From Planktothrix sp. FACHB-1365 (lineage in GTDB: Bacteria; Cyanobacteriota; Cyanobacteriia; Cyanobacteriales; Microcoleaceae), in assembly GCF_014697575.1 (NCBI RefSeq), contig NZ_JACJSC010000003.1, positions 124,001-188,000 of the forward strand: a DNA stretch of 64,000 bases, written 5' to 3'. Both the position numbers and the translations under genes were made by a program. Shown here one piece after another: positions 50,478 through 60,101 of the stretch. How positions within the stretch are numbered: the stretch's first letter is position 1; each line of letters begins with the position of its first letter. The notes under the pieces are model-generated. The model was not told the DNA's origin. It saw only the letters and a list, made by a program, of their open reading frames with translations, and searched no databases.

Positions 50478-52631
50478 CTATTTCTTACCTTGTGGCGGTG
50501 GACAGTCGGGGTGAATACCACCTTGAGCGCAAATGTAATTAATTTGCTTCTCATCCACATTAATTGCGTTGCTAAAATCTACATTTTTGAGACGGTTTGA
50601 TTGAGCAGTTTCGTCGGGTTTAGAAATAAATTGATCAGATTTATTTTGTTGAGGAGAAACAAAGATTGCACCTTTAAAATTGGTTCCGTCTAATTTGGCT
50701 CCTTGAAAATTAACGAAGCTTAAATTAGTATTTTTTAGATTAGCATCTTGCAAGCGGGCATTTTTGAAGTTAGATCCGGTAAGTTTAGCGGAGGTTAAGT
50801 CGGCTTCTTGCAAATTTGCTCCCATAAAATTAACCGCCGATAGGTCAGCATTTTTGAAGTTAGCTTGTCTTAAATTGCTAAATTGGAAATTAGCACCCGG
50901 AGCTTTAGCTTCACTGAAACGAGCTAACTTTAAATTCCCCTTCGAGAAATTAGCGCTGGATAATTCCGCACCTGTAAATTTAGCATCGGTCAAATTGGCT
51001 TGTTGGAAATTGGAACCCAATACTTTAGCACTGCTGAAATTAGCTCCCGTTAAATCAGCTTCCGATAAATTAGCTTTATTAAGATTTGCTTTTAAAAAGT
51101 TGCTGTATTTTAACAGCGTATTACTTAAAAAAGCACCTGTTAAATCAGCTTCCGTTAAATCAGCCCCACTTAAATCTGAAATCCAATCATCAAAGGTTCC
51201 TAGCCGTCCATCTTCACCCGCACTCGCAAACCGACTATTTTTCAAGCTGGCTTTCGTCAGGCTGGTATTTTTAAAGTTAATTCCTGATAAATCAGTTTGT
51301 TCTAAAACTAAAGTAAATTGAACGGGTGGGGTTGTATTTTGTCCTAAATCAATGCGACTTAAATCAACATTATAAACAAAACCGCCATAAACTTTTAGAA
51401 TTTTAGCGATCGCCCGTTGGGTGGCTTGTTGTCGTCGCCCCGTTAAAAGTTTTTCTTGATTTTCTGCCCCAAATTGCATGGAATCTAAATCATTTTTTAG
51501 AGCCTGATTTAATTTTCTTAAATCCGGTAAGGCTTCTGGGCCTGTACTGACTAATGCTTGTTGGATGACATCAATTAAGATGGGGTTTTGTTCCTGAGCT
51601 AATAAATCCACTAATAAAGGAATTGCACGGGGATCTTTAATCGCACCTAACGCTAAAATTGCTCCTCGTTTTTGGTCTACATTCGTGGAAGCATTGGGGG
51701 ATAATTTACTGACTAAAGCCAGAAAAACTTCGTTATCTTGTTGTTGAAATTCTCGACGATTGGCTTGATTTTGAATATAAATTTGAGTCCCGACAAAGGT
51801 TCCTAATACTGCTGCCATACTAGCACTACTGACAATAATTAGAGTTAACCCCGGATGTTGACGCATCCACGCCCATAAATTAAACTCCGATTTTGGGGTT
51901 TCTGGAGTAATAACAAGGGCATGAACCGCATCATCTTCTGCGACCCAATCATAATTAGTAAAGGGATTAAACACTAAAATAGGGGGGGCTTCTTGTACGG
52001 AAGTTCCTGCTAATAAATCATGTCCAGTCCGACCTTGAAATCGTTTGGCGATTAACGCATCTCCTAATAAGGTGACACCGGATAAAGCCCCTAAAATTAA
52101 TAAATTGGGATAGGCCCCCGTGACTTGCCAAAGACCATAAGCAATCGTTAATGGAATCCCCCAACGTCCGATTAATTCTCGACGGAGTACCCGTCCCCAT
52201 CCTGGGGAAAAACCATTCGGATTAATCACCTGTACCCCAAACCACAATTTAGGTAAGGTTTGACCCCGTTTGGCTAATAGATAAAGTTGCCATCCTCCCA
52301 CAACCAGGGGTAGAAGTAATGCACCCGACCACAATAGATTCGTTAAGGGGGCTACTTTGGGACTGCGATCGCGCACCGGAATTCCCAATGTAGCGGCAAC
52401 GGTTTGGGATGTCACCCGGACAACGGGATTTAGAGGGACGGGTTGAGCACTGCGGTTGGAGACAACGCCCAGGGTAAAGGGAATTAACCCACTGACCGCA
52501 ACTAAGGAAACCTCCGCCACAAATGCCCCCCAACGCCGCACCCAAAAGGGTACAGGCTTGGCGGAAACCTCTGGCCAGGATGAAGGAGATTGAGATTGAT
52601 CGGTGTCTCTACCTACAGTAGGGCTTGTCAT
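50478..52631 (-). CDS. RDD-domain membrane protein with HEAT-like and pentapeptide repeats
   Basis: A 717-residue protein. N-terminal RDD-type membrane region (about 28-235) with helices around VRRWGAFVAEVSLVAVSGLIPF, NLLWSGALLLPLVVGGWQLYL and LTIAYGLWQVTG, and the late RTGHDLLAGTSV; a further membrane helix (LTLIIVSSASMAAVLGTFVG, about 275); a HEAT-like segment (ILALGAIKDPRAIPLLVDLLAQEQNPILIDVIQQAL); then about 35 pentapeptide repeats (A-D/N-L-x-x, from about 445 to 680) predicted to form a right-handed quadrilateral beta helix. Such proteins are frequent in cyanobacteria and of unknown role. It ends ICAQGGIHPDCPPPQGKK. Confidence 0.87.
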   Translation of the reverse strand: MTSPTVGRDTDQSQSPSSWPEVSAKPVPFWVRRWGAFVAEVSLVAVSGLIPFTLGVVSNRSAQPVPLNPVVRVTSQTVAATLGIPVRDRSPKVAPLTNLLWSGALLLPLVVGGWQLYLLAKRGQTLPKLWFGVQVINPNGFSPGWGRVLRRELIGRWGIPLTIAYGLWQVTGAYPNLLILGALSGVTLLGDALIAKRFQGRTGHDLLAGTSVQEAPPILVFNPFTNYDWVAEDDAVHALVITPETPKSEFNLWAWMRQHPGLTLIIVSSASMAAVLGTFVGTQIYIQNQANRREFQQQDNEVFLALVSKLSPNASTNVDQKRGAILALGAIKDPRAIPLLVDLLAQEQNPILIDVIQQALVSTGPEALPDLRKLNQALKNDLDSMQFGAENQEKLLTGRRQQATQRAIAKILKVYGGFVYNVDLSRIDLGQNTTPPVQFTLVLEQTDLSGINFKNTSLTKASLKNSRFASAGEDGRLGTFDDWISDLSGADLTEADLTGAFLSNTLLKYSNFLKANLNKANLSEADLTGANFSSAKVLGSNFQQANLTDAKFTGAELSSANFSKGNLKLARFSEAKAPGANFQFSNLRQANFKNADLSAVNFMGANLQEADLTSAKLTGSNFKNARLQDANLKNTNLSFVNFQGAKLDGTNFKGAIFVSPQQNKSDQFISKPDETAQSNRLKNVDFSNAINVDEKQINYICAQGGIHPDCPPPQGKK

Positions 52632-52853
52632 AGTTCAATATTCCCTGATATGGGTCGTTAAGATTAACAAAATGGAGAAGAATTGAATAGTTAATATGCT
52701 ATAGCGAGTCTATTTTAATCCTGAATTCAAGTGCAAGCCTCAAATCAAGAAGATAATAGCAGATAATCGTTCCGGTGGTTAATGAAAAAAAGGTTAATAA
52801 TCTTGATCATTATGAATATACAATTCAATGAGACTGGCTATAATAAACTTGAT

Positions 52854-53528
52854 TTATTTTTGTTGTTGAGTTAATCGTTGCTTCAAGGGTTCTGGATCAC
52901 CTTGACCAACCACTTCACCATTTTCTAATAGAAACGCCCCATCACTATAATTTAATTCCTCTAAACGATGGGTTACCCAAAGTGCTGTTATTCCTCTGGT
53001 TTTGACTAACCGTTGAACTTCAATCACTAAATCATTTTGACTATCAGGATCTAATAAAGCGGTGGGTTCATCTAAGAGTAAAACTTCACAATGTCTGGCT
53101 AATGCACCCGCGATCGCAATGCGTTGTTTTTGTCCTCCACTTAAAGCATAAATGGGACGACGTTGTAACTCTAATAATTTAACCGCCGCTAAGGCATCTT
53201 CTACCCGTTGTTTTACTTCTATCCAGGGTAATTGATCCTCAACTAATCCAAAGGCAATATCCGCCCCAACCGTTGGCATCACTAACTGATGATCAGGATT
53301 TTGAAACACAAACCCCACCCGTCCTTGGGTTTGAATTTCCCCCGACTGAGACTTTAATAATCCGGCCAATAACCGTAATAAAGTTGACTTTCCGCTTCCG
53401 TTTGTCCCCAAAAGCATCCAAAATTCTCCTGGGGGGACATCTAGGGAACAGGATTTTAACACCTGTACCCCGCTTGGCCAACTAAAGCATAGGTCTTGTA
53501 CCCGTATCGCTGGACTGGAAGATTCCAT
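52854..53528 (-). CDS. ABC transporter ATPase, CbiO/EcfA-like
   Basis: A 224-residue single nucleotide-binding subunit. Start is set at ATG 53528 (ESSSPAIRVQDLCFSWPSGVQVL); the upstream 35 codons read through non-homologous sequence and overlap the next gene. Walker A LGTNGSGKSTLL, Q-loop VFQNPDHQLVMPTVGADIAFGL, signature ALSGGQKQRIAIAGAL, Walker B VLLLDEPTALLD and H-loop WVTHRLEEL are intact. The QNPDHQL-x-x-x-TV pattern is typical of cobalt/nickel and ECF-type ATPases. No permease is adjacent, so its partner must be elsewhere, as is usual for ECF modules. The next gene upstream on the same strand is UPF0367. Confidence 0.9.
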   Translation of the reverse strand: MESSSPAIRVQDLCFSWPSGVQVLKSCSLDVPPGEFWMLLGTNGSGKSTLLRLLAGLLKSQSGEIQTQGRVGFVFQNPDHQLVMPTVGADIAFGLVEDQLPWIEVKQRVEDALAAVKLLELQRRPIYALSGGQKQRIAIAGALARHCEVLLLDEPTALLDPDSQNDLVIEVQRLVKTRGITALWVTHRLEELNYSDGAFLLENGEVVGQGDPEPLKQRLTQQQK

Positions 53529-53556
53529 GCTCGTTGTGATTTCCTCTATTCTGCCG

Positions 53557-53814
53557 TTAAACCGCAAACCCAGGGGTTTTTCCGGCGGCATTTCCCCCCA
53601 TTTTGTCAGAAATTTGCACCGCAGAAATTTCACTGCTGAGAATTGCTAGTTTTTTCTCAGTCATCTTATCGCAAGTCAATTCTAAGACCTGCGTTGTTCC
53701 GCCCCGTAAGACCTCTAAAACGTGATTGTAAATGGCTTCCGCATCCTCGGCGGATTTTTTCTGAATGGACAACGGGATGGGAGTGTATTTAACAATAATG
53801 TCTACGGTGAACAT
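53557..53814 (-). CDS. UPF0367 family protein
   Basis: An 85-residue protein that matches the cyanobacterial UPF0367 family throughout: an N-terminal strand with PIPLSIQKKSAEDAEAIYNHVLEVLRGG, then QVLELTCDKMTEKKLAILSSEISAVQISDK and a Gly/Pro-rich tail (NAAGKTPGFAV). Function unknown. It lies just upstream of the ABC ATPase (28 bp) on the same strand and 52 bp downstream of the DUF2237 gene, so the three may form one transcript. Confidence 0.9.
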   Translation of the reverse strand: MFTVDIIVKYTPIPLSIQKKSAEDAEAIYNHVLEVLRGGTTQVLELTCDKMTEKKLAILSSEISAVQISDKMGGNAAGKTPGFAV

Positions 53815-53865
53815 AGGATCTCAAAAACCGTTAAGAATTTCAATTTCTTACTATATCGTTTTCAG

Positions 53866-54234
53866 TTAACCCTGAACGGCATATTGTTTTAACTCCTTGA
53901 GAGAAACCACTTCTAAGGCTCTGGCGTGAGTGGCTTCTAACACCACAGGAGGCGCCACACCTGCATCCATCGCTTCTTGCCAACGAGAGGCACACAAACA
54001 CCAGCGATCGCCCGGTTTTAACCCAGGAAAGCCAAAGGCGGGAACTGGGGTACTGAGGTCGTTTCCTTGGGCTTTGGTAAATTCCAGAAATTCTGCGGTA
54101 ACTTGGGCACAAATCACATGAACCCCGAAATCCTGCCCCCCAGTATAACAAAACCCATCCCGATAAAATCCGGTTATCGGATCAGAGCAACACAATTCTA
54201 ATTCGCCACCTAAAACATTTCTGGCTTCTCGCAT
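53866..54234 (-). CDS. DUF2237 family protein
   Basis: A 122-residue protein beginning at ATG 54234 (REARNVLGGELELCCSDPITGFYRDGFC). The motifs CCSDP-x-TGFYRDG-x-C, HVICAQVTAEFLEFTKAQGNDLSTP, GLKPGDRWCLCASRWQEA and APPVVLEATHARALEVV are characteristic of DUF2237. Several conserved Cys and His residues suggest metal or nucleotide binding, but no activity is known. A longer start at 54345 includes two HIP1 octamers and has no family similarity. It is followed by UPF0367 and lies downstream of glgB. Confidence 0.88.
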   Translation of the reverse strand: MREARNVLGGELELCCSDPITGFYRDGFCYTGGQDFGVHVICAQVTAEFLEFTKAQGNDLSTPVPAFGFPGLKPGDRWCLCASRWQEAMDAGVAPPVVLEATHARALEVVSLKELKQYAVQG

Positions 54235-54360
54235 GATTTGTTCCTGATTATTTTTTATGGGTACTTTTTCGATACCTCTATCAATATTAATTAACAGCGA
54301 TCGCCCTTTTTTTAAGAATAGCGATCGCTGTTTTTGATACGGCATCGTTGATAGAATACC

Positions 54361-56679
54361 CTACGCTTCTATAGAGGTTACTTCTACCGCATCAGCTTGG
54401 AGTGCAGCTTCTGTTTTCGGGCGGTCTAATTTGAGAACCAGAACCCCTAAAGGAGGTAAACATAAATCCAACGAATGGGAATAATTATGGAACCACCATT
54501 CATCAGTCCATTTACCACCTAAATTCCCCATATTACTGCCCCCAAATTCACCCGAATCACTATTAAATAATTCGGTATAAAATCCCGGTTCAGGAACACC
54601 AATGCGATAATGACTATGAGGTTGAGGGGTAAAATTACAAACCACAACGACAAATTCTTCAGGATCTTTTGCTCGACGAATAAACGACACCACGCTATGA
54701 CGGTTATCAGTACAATCAATCCATTGGAACCCGGCTTCGGCAAAATCCTGTTCATACAATGCCGGTTCACTGCGATACAGTTGGTTCAAAGATTGGAATA
54801 ACCGTTTAATTCCTTGATGGGCTGGAAATTGCATTAATTCCCATTCCAAGGTTCCCCAAGCATTCCACTCCTGACGCTGACCAAACTCCATTCCCATGAA
54901 CAAAGTTTTCTTACCGGGGTGAGTAAACATATAGGTAAACAAACATCGGACATTGGCAAATTTTTGCCAATCATCTCCCGGCATTTTGTTAGTAATATTG
55001 CTCTTACAATGCACCACTTCATCATGGGATAACGCCAACATGAAGTTTTCGCTGTGGTGATACCAAATACTAAAGGTAACGTTATTTTGATGGAACTGAC
55101 GGAACCAAGGGTCCATGCTGAAATAATCCAACATATCGTGCATCCATCCCATGTTCCATTTCAGGTTAAATCCTAACCCCCCCACATAAGTCGGCCAAGA
55201 CACCATCGGCCAAGAGGTAGATTCTTCTGCAATGGATACAGTTCCTGGATAATAACTAAATAAAACATGGTTGGTTTGGCGTAAAAAGTCCGCCGCTTCA
55301 ATATGTTCACAACCGCCATATTGGTTCGCCACCCATTGACCATCGGGACGTAAATAGTTCAGATACAGCATGGAAGCGACTGCATCTACCCGAATTCCAT
55401 CGATATGATATTTGTCATACCAAAATAGAGCGTTAGCAACGAGGAAATTACGAACTTCGTTACGACCATAGTTAAACACTAAGGTTCCCCATTCCTTATG
55501 TTCGCCTTTGCGGGGGTCAGCGTGTTCATACAGGTGAGTCCCGTCAAAGAAGGGTAAACCATGTCCGTCTTTGGGGAAATGCCCCGGAACCCAGTCTACA
55601 ATTACCCCAATACCGTTTAAATGGCATTGATCGACAAAATACATGAAATCTTCAGGACTGCCAAACCGAGACGTTGGGGCATAATATCCCGTGACTTGAT
55701 ATCCCCAAGACCCATCAAAGGGATGTTCAGCAATGGGTAATAATTCAATATGGGTAAACCCTAAATCCTTAACATAAGGAATTAACTGTTCTGCCAGTTC
55801 CCGATAGGTTAAAAAACGACCTCCGGGATCAAGCTCAGTGGCTTGTATAGCAGTTTCAACGGTTCCATCGGGTAAGACATGAGGTTGATCGAAAGGAGCG
55901 CGGTTCCAAGAGCCTAAATGACATTCATAAACGGAAATCGGAGATTTGAGGGGATCATTATGGCGTCGTTGTTCGAGCCAATCTTGATCGTGCCATTCAT
56001 AGGTATCTAAATTAGCAACAATTGAGGCAGTTTTAGGACGGACTTCTTGATAAAACCCGTAGGGATCGGTTTTTTCATAGATGTGTCCTTCCCAGTTTTT
56101 AATTTCATATTTGTAGTGTTCTCCGACTCCCAACCCAGGAATAAACAGTTCCCAAACCCCATTGCTTAACTTCCGCATTTGGTGTTTGCGTCCATCCCAA
56201 TAGTTGAAATCCCCAATAATGGAAACGTTGCGGGCATTGGGAGCCCAAACCGCAAAATAAACCCCGGATACATCATTGACACTCGTTAAATGAGCACCTA
56301 ATTTTTCATAAATGCGGTGATGGTTGCCTTCGGTAAACAGGTGAATATCAAAGTCGGTAAATTGGGGAGAACGAAACGCATAAGGATCATAAACGACCCG
56401 TTCGTGTTCACCTTCTTTAATTCGCAGTTGATAGTTCGCAAGTTCGGGAGTATCAATGACACATTCAAAGAAATGGGGGTTATGTACCGACTCCATCGGG
56501 TATTCCTGTCGTTGTTCAGGCAAGAGAACCCATGCCGCCTCTGCATTGGGTAAATAAGCTCGGACTGCCCACACCGTTTTACCATCTTGTTCAATTTGGT
56601 GAGCCCCCAGCACTTCAAAGGGGTCTTGGTGGTGGTTCCAGACAATTTTGTTAACTTGATCAATCGCAATGGTCGTCAT
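54361..56679 (-). CDS. glgB: 1,4-alpha-glucan branching enzyme
   Basis: A 772-residue GH13 enzyme that makes alpha-1,6 branches in glycogen, the storage polymer of cyanobacteria. An N-terminal CBM48-type region ([49 protein letters not shown]) leads to the catalytic barrel with [23 protein letters not shown] (region I area), [12 protein letters not shown] (nucleophile Asp), [10 protein letters not shown] (acid Glu) and [10 protein letters not shown] (third Asp). [10 protein letters not shown] and the C-terminal beta domain are complete. Length is usual for long cyanobacterial GlgB. It stands alone, with the DUF2237 gene 126 bp downstream. Confidence 0.96.
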   Translation of the reverse strand: MTTIAIDQVNKIVWNHHQDPFEVLGAHQIEQDGKTVWAVRAYLPNAEAAWVLLPEQRQEYPMESVHNPHFFECVIDTPELANYQLRIKEGEHERVVYDPYAFRSPQFTDFDIHLFTEGNHHRIYEKLGAHLTSVNDVSGVYFAVWAPNARNVSIIGDFNYWDGRKHQMRKLSNGVWELFIPGLGVGEHYKYEIKNWEGHIYEKTDPYGFYQEVRPKTASIVANLDTYEWHDQDWLEQRRHNDPLKSPISVYECHLGSWNRAPFDQPHVLPDGTVETAIQATELDPGGRFLTYRELAEQLIPYVKDLGFTHIELLPIAEHPFDGSWGYQVTGYYAPTSRFGSPEDFMYFVDQCHLNGIGVIVDWVPGHFPKDGHGLPFFDGTHLYEHADPRKGEHKEWGTLVFNYGRNEVRNFLVANALFWYDKYHIDGIRVDAVASMLYLNYLRPDGQWVANQYGGCEHIEAADFLRQTNHVLFSYYPGTVSIAEESTSWPMVSWPTYVGGLGFNLKWNMGWMHDMLDYFSMDPWFRQFHQNNVTFSIWYHHSENFMLALSHDEVVHCKSNITNKMPGDDWQKFANVRCLFTYMFTHPGKKTLFMGMEFGQRQEWNAWGTLEWELMQFPAHQGIKRLFQSLNQLYRSEPALYEQDFAEAGFQWIDCTDNRHSVVSFIRRAKDPEEFVVVVCNFTPQPHSHYRIGVPEPGFYTELFNSDSGEFGGSNMGNLGGKWTDEWWFHNYSHSLDLCLPPLGVLVLKLDRPKTEAALQADAVEVTSIEA

Positions 56680-56970
56680 GAGTCTCTACTGCTCTACTAC
56701 AAACGGGTTACTAATCGACGCTACGGTTGCTATTACTTTACATTTTTTAACAGTTTCAGAAAACCGCAAACCTGCTGCATTTTTGGGGAATTCCCATCGA
56801 ATAGCAGGTTGGGAGTTGGGATTATGGTACTCGATTTTTAGATCTTTACCACAATTAAGTGTGAACTAACCACACTGACCTGGCAGTACAGTATGGGCTT
56901 GGTGACTTCTCAACCCGATTGGGACAATCCCATTCTCTGATATCCAGAGGCAACTCATCTTTAGTAATCC

Positions 56971-58275
56971 CTAGATTTCTGGATTAACTAATCGACCCAA
57001 AAACATAATATTCCCGGTGTGGTTTTCACGGATTAAAAAAATAAAGGGGTGATTAGCCTCAAACGATGGCGGCCGACTTCTTACTCCCATCGAAACTCCT
57101 GTTGCTGCCGTTGCTTCACTCCCCTCTTCGTTGACATCAATAAAAGCTTGATGAAACACTTTTTTAATAGACAACCAGTTTTCTTGACCATCCATCCCCG
57201 AAAAATTGGCGTTATCCTGATTAAACGCATCTGTAACCCCCATCTGAGCTAAGGTGTTACTGAGTTCTGATTGAAAATTTACCTGAAAGCGTGGTAAAGA
57301 AACTTCAACATTTTGTTGATCAACCGACTCTATCCAATTAGAAAGATTTTCAACAGTCAATTTCTTTTCGAGTTCCGTCAATCCATTTATTTTTCTGGGT
57401 AACAGAATTATCAATGATAAATTATTCCCAACATAGGGCAACTCAAGCACTTGAACTTCTTCAGTTTCAGTATAGCCAACTCTTTTTTTTTGCTGCATCA
57501 TGGGGACTTGAATCCGACGACTAGGTGTTACCCAAAATGGTTCTGTTTTCGTTAAATTCTTATCAAATGGAATCGCCCAGTTTCCTTTAAAATAAACGGC
57601 ATTAACCAGTACCAATCGTGTTAGATTATTTAGAGCATTTGGAGGAATTAATTCATTAATTTTATTTCGAGTTTGTTCAGCAACCCATTGATTAATAGTG
57701 TTTCGTGCAGCCTGTGGATCTTTCTCATAATCAACGGCTGTAATTTTGACCTGATAATATTTATCTAATAGTGCTAAAAAACTTTCGAGAAAAGGATATT
57801 TAATTTGAGGATATAGAGAATTAGCACTCAGGAGCAAAACATCATCGCTCTGTTGTCCTGCCTTTAATTGCCTTTCTAAGTCAGAAAATGCGACATGAAA
57901 TTCTTCGCCTGGTGAAAAGCCAAAGACTTGAGCAATTTGTTGTTCTGTCTGTCCTCGTGCACCTGCATAGGTCATCGCAAATGCAGTAGAAATACTATAG
58001 GGAGAAAAGAACAGGTTTCCTTCTGTCCCTTGCAGGGTTTGATAAAAATTCAGTGCAAAGATATTATTTCTATTTGCCATTTCCTTAACTCTAGGAGAAA
58101 CTTTTGTTTCAAGGGTTTGAGCATAACTGCTTTGCTGAAATACCGGATTTATGAGAGAACTGGATAAAATCAGAGTTGGAATACTCAATAACAATAGAAA
58201 TCTTAACAATTTTAACCCCTGAATTTTTGTTCGAGATTCCCGGCTCTTATTTGGGTAGGGGATGGGAGTTGCCAT
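56971..58275 (-). CDS. Exported serpin (serine protease inhibitor) with predicted Arg-Ser reactive bond
   Basis: A 434-residue serpin. An N-terminal hydrophobic stretch (LLRFLLLLSIPTLILSSSLINPVF...AQT, about 23-54) indicates export. The fold signatures NLFFSPYSISTAFAMTYAGARGQTEQQIAQVF, LVLVNAVYFKGNWAIPFD, FWVTPSRRIQVPMMQQKKRVGYTE and HPFIFLIRENHTGNIMFLGRLVNP are complete. The reactive-centre hinge NEEGSEATAATG has the small residues at P12-P9 needed for inhibition. Counting from Gly at P15 gives P1 Arg399 and P1' Ser400, pointing to trypsin-like targets. Such a protein may protect the cell from foreign or its own periplasmic proteases. No cognate protease is adjacent. Confidence 0.93.
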   Translation of the reverse strand: MATPIPYPNKSRESRTKIQGLKLLRFLLLLSIPTLILSSSLINPVFQQSSYAQTLETKVSPRVKEMANRNNIFALNFYQTLQGTEGNLFFSPYSISTAFAMTYAGARGQTEQQIAQVFGFSPGEEFHVAFSDLERQLKAGQQSDDVLLLSANSLYPQIKYPFLESFLALLDKYYQVKITAVDYEKDPQAARNTINQWVAEQTRNKINELIPPNALNNLTRLVLVNAVYFKGNWAIPFDKNLTKTEPFWVTPSRRIQVPMMQQKKRVGYTETEEVQVLELPYVGNNLSLIILLPRKINGLTELEKKLTVENLSNWIESVDQQNVEVSLPRFQVNFQSELSNTLAQMGVTDAFNQDNANFSGMDGQENWLSIKKVFHQAFIDVNEEGSEATAATGVSMGVRSRPPSFEANHPFIFLIRENHTGNIMFLGRLVNPEI

Positions 58276-58372
58276 GAGGTTCTAATATAAGAATTTAAGG
58301 ATTTACAAGATTTAAACGAAAATCGGGAATATTTAGAGAATCCTGTAAATATTGAAAACTTGAGTAACAAAC

Positions 58373-59287
58373 TTATTTAACCATCGGAATCGAACATTGA
58401 GTCCGATTAAAATTAGACTCTTCTCCCTCTGAAGGAATCGCTAAAACTTCTAAACGTCCATTCATTAAACTTAATAAGGTTTGATTCATCAATAATCGCA
58501 TTCCTGGGGATAATGTCATTTGATTGATAGGGGTTTGATCCTTTTCTAAGGTTGATTTTAATAAATCCCAAGACTCACTCCAAGCACTAATGGGACGTTG
58601 ATCTTCAACCCAAATATGAATAAATCCTGTTTCTGGAGACGGATGGACAGAAACCTTTACACTTCCCTCACTCATTTGAGCAATAGCAGTATCGACTAAA
58701 CTCACTAAAACTTGCCGCAATCGGGGTAAATCGGCTAAAACATAAATATCTTCATCGGGGGGTTCAATTTTTAATCGAATACTACGATTTGCCGCCTGCA
58801 TACAGGTTAAATCTTCCACTTCATCCAGGACTTTAGCTAATTGAATCCCATGAATATCCATTGTTTCTGTGCCATATTCTGTTTTAGACACAAAAATCAC
58901 TTGATCTAATAATTCCACCATTTTCAAAGCAGAAGCGTGAGCGTGTTGAATAAATTCTTGCTCCTCTTCTGGACTTTCGCACAGATCCCCTAAAATCAAT
59001 TGTAATGAGCCAATCATACTATTAAGAGGCGATCGCAACTCATGGGATGTCCGAGCCAAAAATCCCGCTTTAAATAAACTCATCTCCGCCGCCATTTGAT
59101 AGGCTAGTTGAGTTTGTTTTAACTGATGAGAGAGGACTTGCACCTGTTGTTCATCATTGCTCGTTGTGGCGGAGTCATCGGTGATCAGGGACTCAGATGA
59201 TTGTTTTCCTTTCCCCCCCAATAGCCGACCTAAGACGATGCCTAACCCCAACCCCAACCCTAAATATACAAATTCGCTCCAACCCAT
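58373..59287 (-). CDS. Histidine-kinase-like protein with degenerate ATPase domain
   Basis: Start placed at ATG 59287; GTG at 59305 is possible. The 304-residue protein has one N-terminal membrane helix (VYLGLGLGLGIVLGRLLGG), a short coiled coil and a HisKA domain with a good H-box (FLARTSHELRSPLNSM). The HATPase that should follow keeps the general outline (RLRQVLVSLVDTAIAQ where the N box lies; VEDQRPI for G1) but lacks the Asn and the Gly-rich G2 loop (LSPGMRLLMNQTLLSLMNG). It is therefore unlikely to bind ATP normally and may accept phosphate from, or dimerise with, another kinase. Confidence 0.82.
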   Translation of the reverse strand: MGWSEFVYLGLGLGLGIVLGRLLGGKGKQSSESLITDDSATTSNDEQQVQVLSHQLKQTQLAYQMAAEMSLFKAGFLARTSHELRSPLNSMIGSLQLILGDLCESPEEEQEFIQHAHASALKMVELLDQVIFVSKTEYGTETMDIHGIQLAKVLDEVEDLTCMQAANRSIRLKIEPPDEDIYVLADLPRLRQVLVSLVDTAIAQMSEGSVKVSVHPSPETGFIHIWVEDQRPISAWSESWDLLKSTLEKDQTPINQMTLSPGMRLLMNQTLLSLMNGRLEVLAIPSEGEESNFNRTQCSIPMVK

Positions 59288-59362
59288 CTGTCTAGTCTCA
59301 CTCACTCTATAAAGTTAGCCCTATCAGGATCATGATATAGCAGGGAATAGGGAACAGGGAAC

Positions 59363-59403
59363 AGTTGTCAGTTATCAGTTATCAGTTATCAGTTATCAGT
59401 TAT
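59363..59403. repeat. Heptamer tandem repeat AGTTATC x5
   Basis: A CAGTTGTC followed by four to five perfect AGTTATC units, between the kinase-like gene and the TsaC gene. The same heptamer is repeated at 60053-60087, at the other end of tsaC. This is a typical short tandem repeat of filamentous cyanobacteria. Confidence 0.85.
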
Positions 59404-59441
59404 TATGGAACAGATCATTTAATTTAACAAAAAATTGATTT

Positions 59442-60047
59442 TTAATCTCCATTTTTACTCGATAAATTAATGGCTCCCTGTCGTAATATTTTCCAACTAT
59501 TTCCTTGCCATTTCGCTACTGTTGAAGGGATCGTGGAAGCGGTGAGGGTTGCATCACATTCTGAGGAAAATAACGTGACAACATCAGGAAATTGAGTATT
59601 AATTTCTGCTAATGTTAATAATGGGGGTTGTCCTGATAAATTGGCGCTGGTGGTTGCCATTGGGCCGGTGCGGGATAAAATATGTTGAGCGATCGCACAA
59701 TTGGGAACCCGGATACCAATAGTAGAGGGATCTATTGGGTTCATCCCTGGGGAAACTTTTTCAGAAGCAGGTAACACCAACGTTAACGCCCCAGGCCAAT
59801 AATGTTGAGCAATTTGTTGCCAAATTAATAATTCTTCTACTGTTCCCTTCACATAGGGCCATAAGGCTTCCGGTGTAGCTCCCATTAAGATTAACGGTTT
59901 ATCTTGACTCCGTTGTTTTGTTTGAAAAATCAATTCAGCTTGATCAGGACGGGTGGCTAAAGCAGGTACAGTATCGGTCGGGAAACTAACCACCTTATTA
60001 CCCGAAATCGCCACATCAATTAACGCATCAATAGAAACTTGAACCAT
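59442..60047 (-). CDS. tsaC: L-threonylcarbamoyladenylate synthase
   Basis: A 201-residue YrdC/Sua5-type enzyme that makes threonylcarbamoyl-AMP from threonine, bicarbonate and ATP for the t6A37 modification of tRNAs. KVVSFPTDTVPALATRPD, QTKQRSQDKPLILMGATPE, WPGALTLVLPAS, IGIRVPNCAIAQHIL and GPMATTSANLSGQPP are the family's substrate-binding stretches. There is no additional Sua5 domain, so it is the short TsaC form. Immediately upstream (54 bp) on the same strand is prmC, another translation-modifying enzyme, an association seen in many bacteria. AGTTATC heptamers lie on both sides. Confidence 0.92.
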   Translation of the reverse strand: MVQVSIDALIDVAISGNKVVSFPTDTVPALATRPDQAELIFQTKQRSQDKPLILMGATPEALWPYVKGTVEELLIWQQIAQHYWPGALTLVLPASEKVSPGMNPIDPSTIGIRVPNCAIAQHILSRTGPMATTSANLSGQPPLLTLAEINTQFPDVVTLFSSECDATLTASTIPSTVAKWQGNSWKILRQGAINLSSKNGD

Positions 60048-60052
60048 AAATT

Positions 60053-60087
60053 CAGTTATCAGTTATCAGTTATCAGTTATCAGTTAT
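60053..60087. repeat. Heptamer tandem repeat AGTTATC x5
   Basis: Five units of AGTTATC fill almost the whole 54-bp gap between prmC and tsaC. It is identical in unit sequence to the tract at 59363. Confidence 0.85.
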
Positions 60088-60101
60088 GAGGCTTAGGACG
60101 A

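Noticed and set aside
50478-51321. Plus-strand frames opposite the pentapeptide-repeat gene (50764-51321 and others)
   Set aside because: They are mirror images of the A-D/N-L-x-x repeat code; the minus strand has the real repeat periodicity.
53273-53633. N-terminal extension of the ABC ATPase and frames opposite to it
   Set aside because: The extra 35 codons overlap the UPF0367 gene and are not homologous to ABC proteins; the ATG at 53528 gives the usual start.
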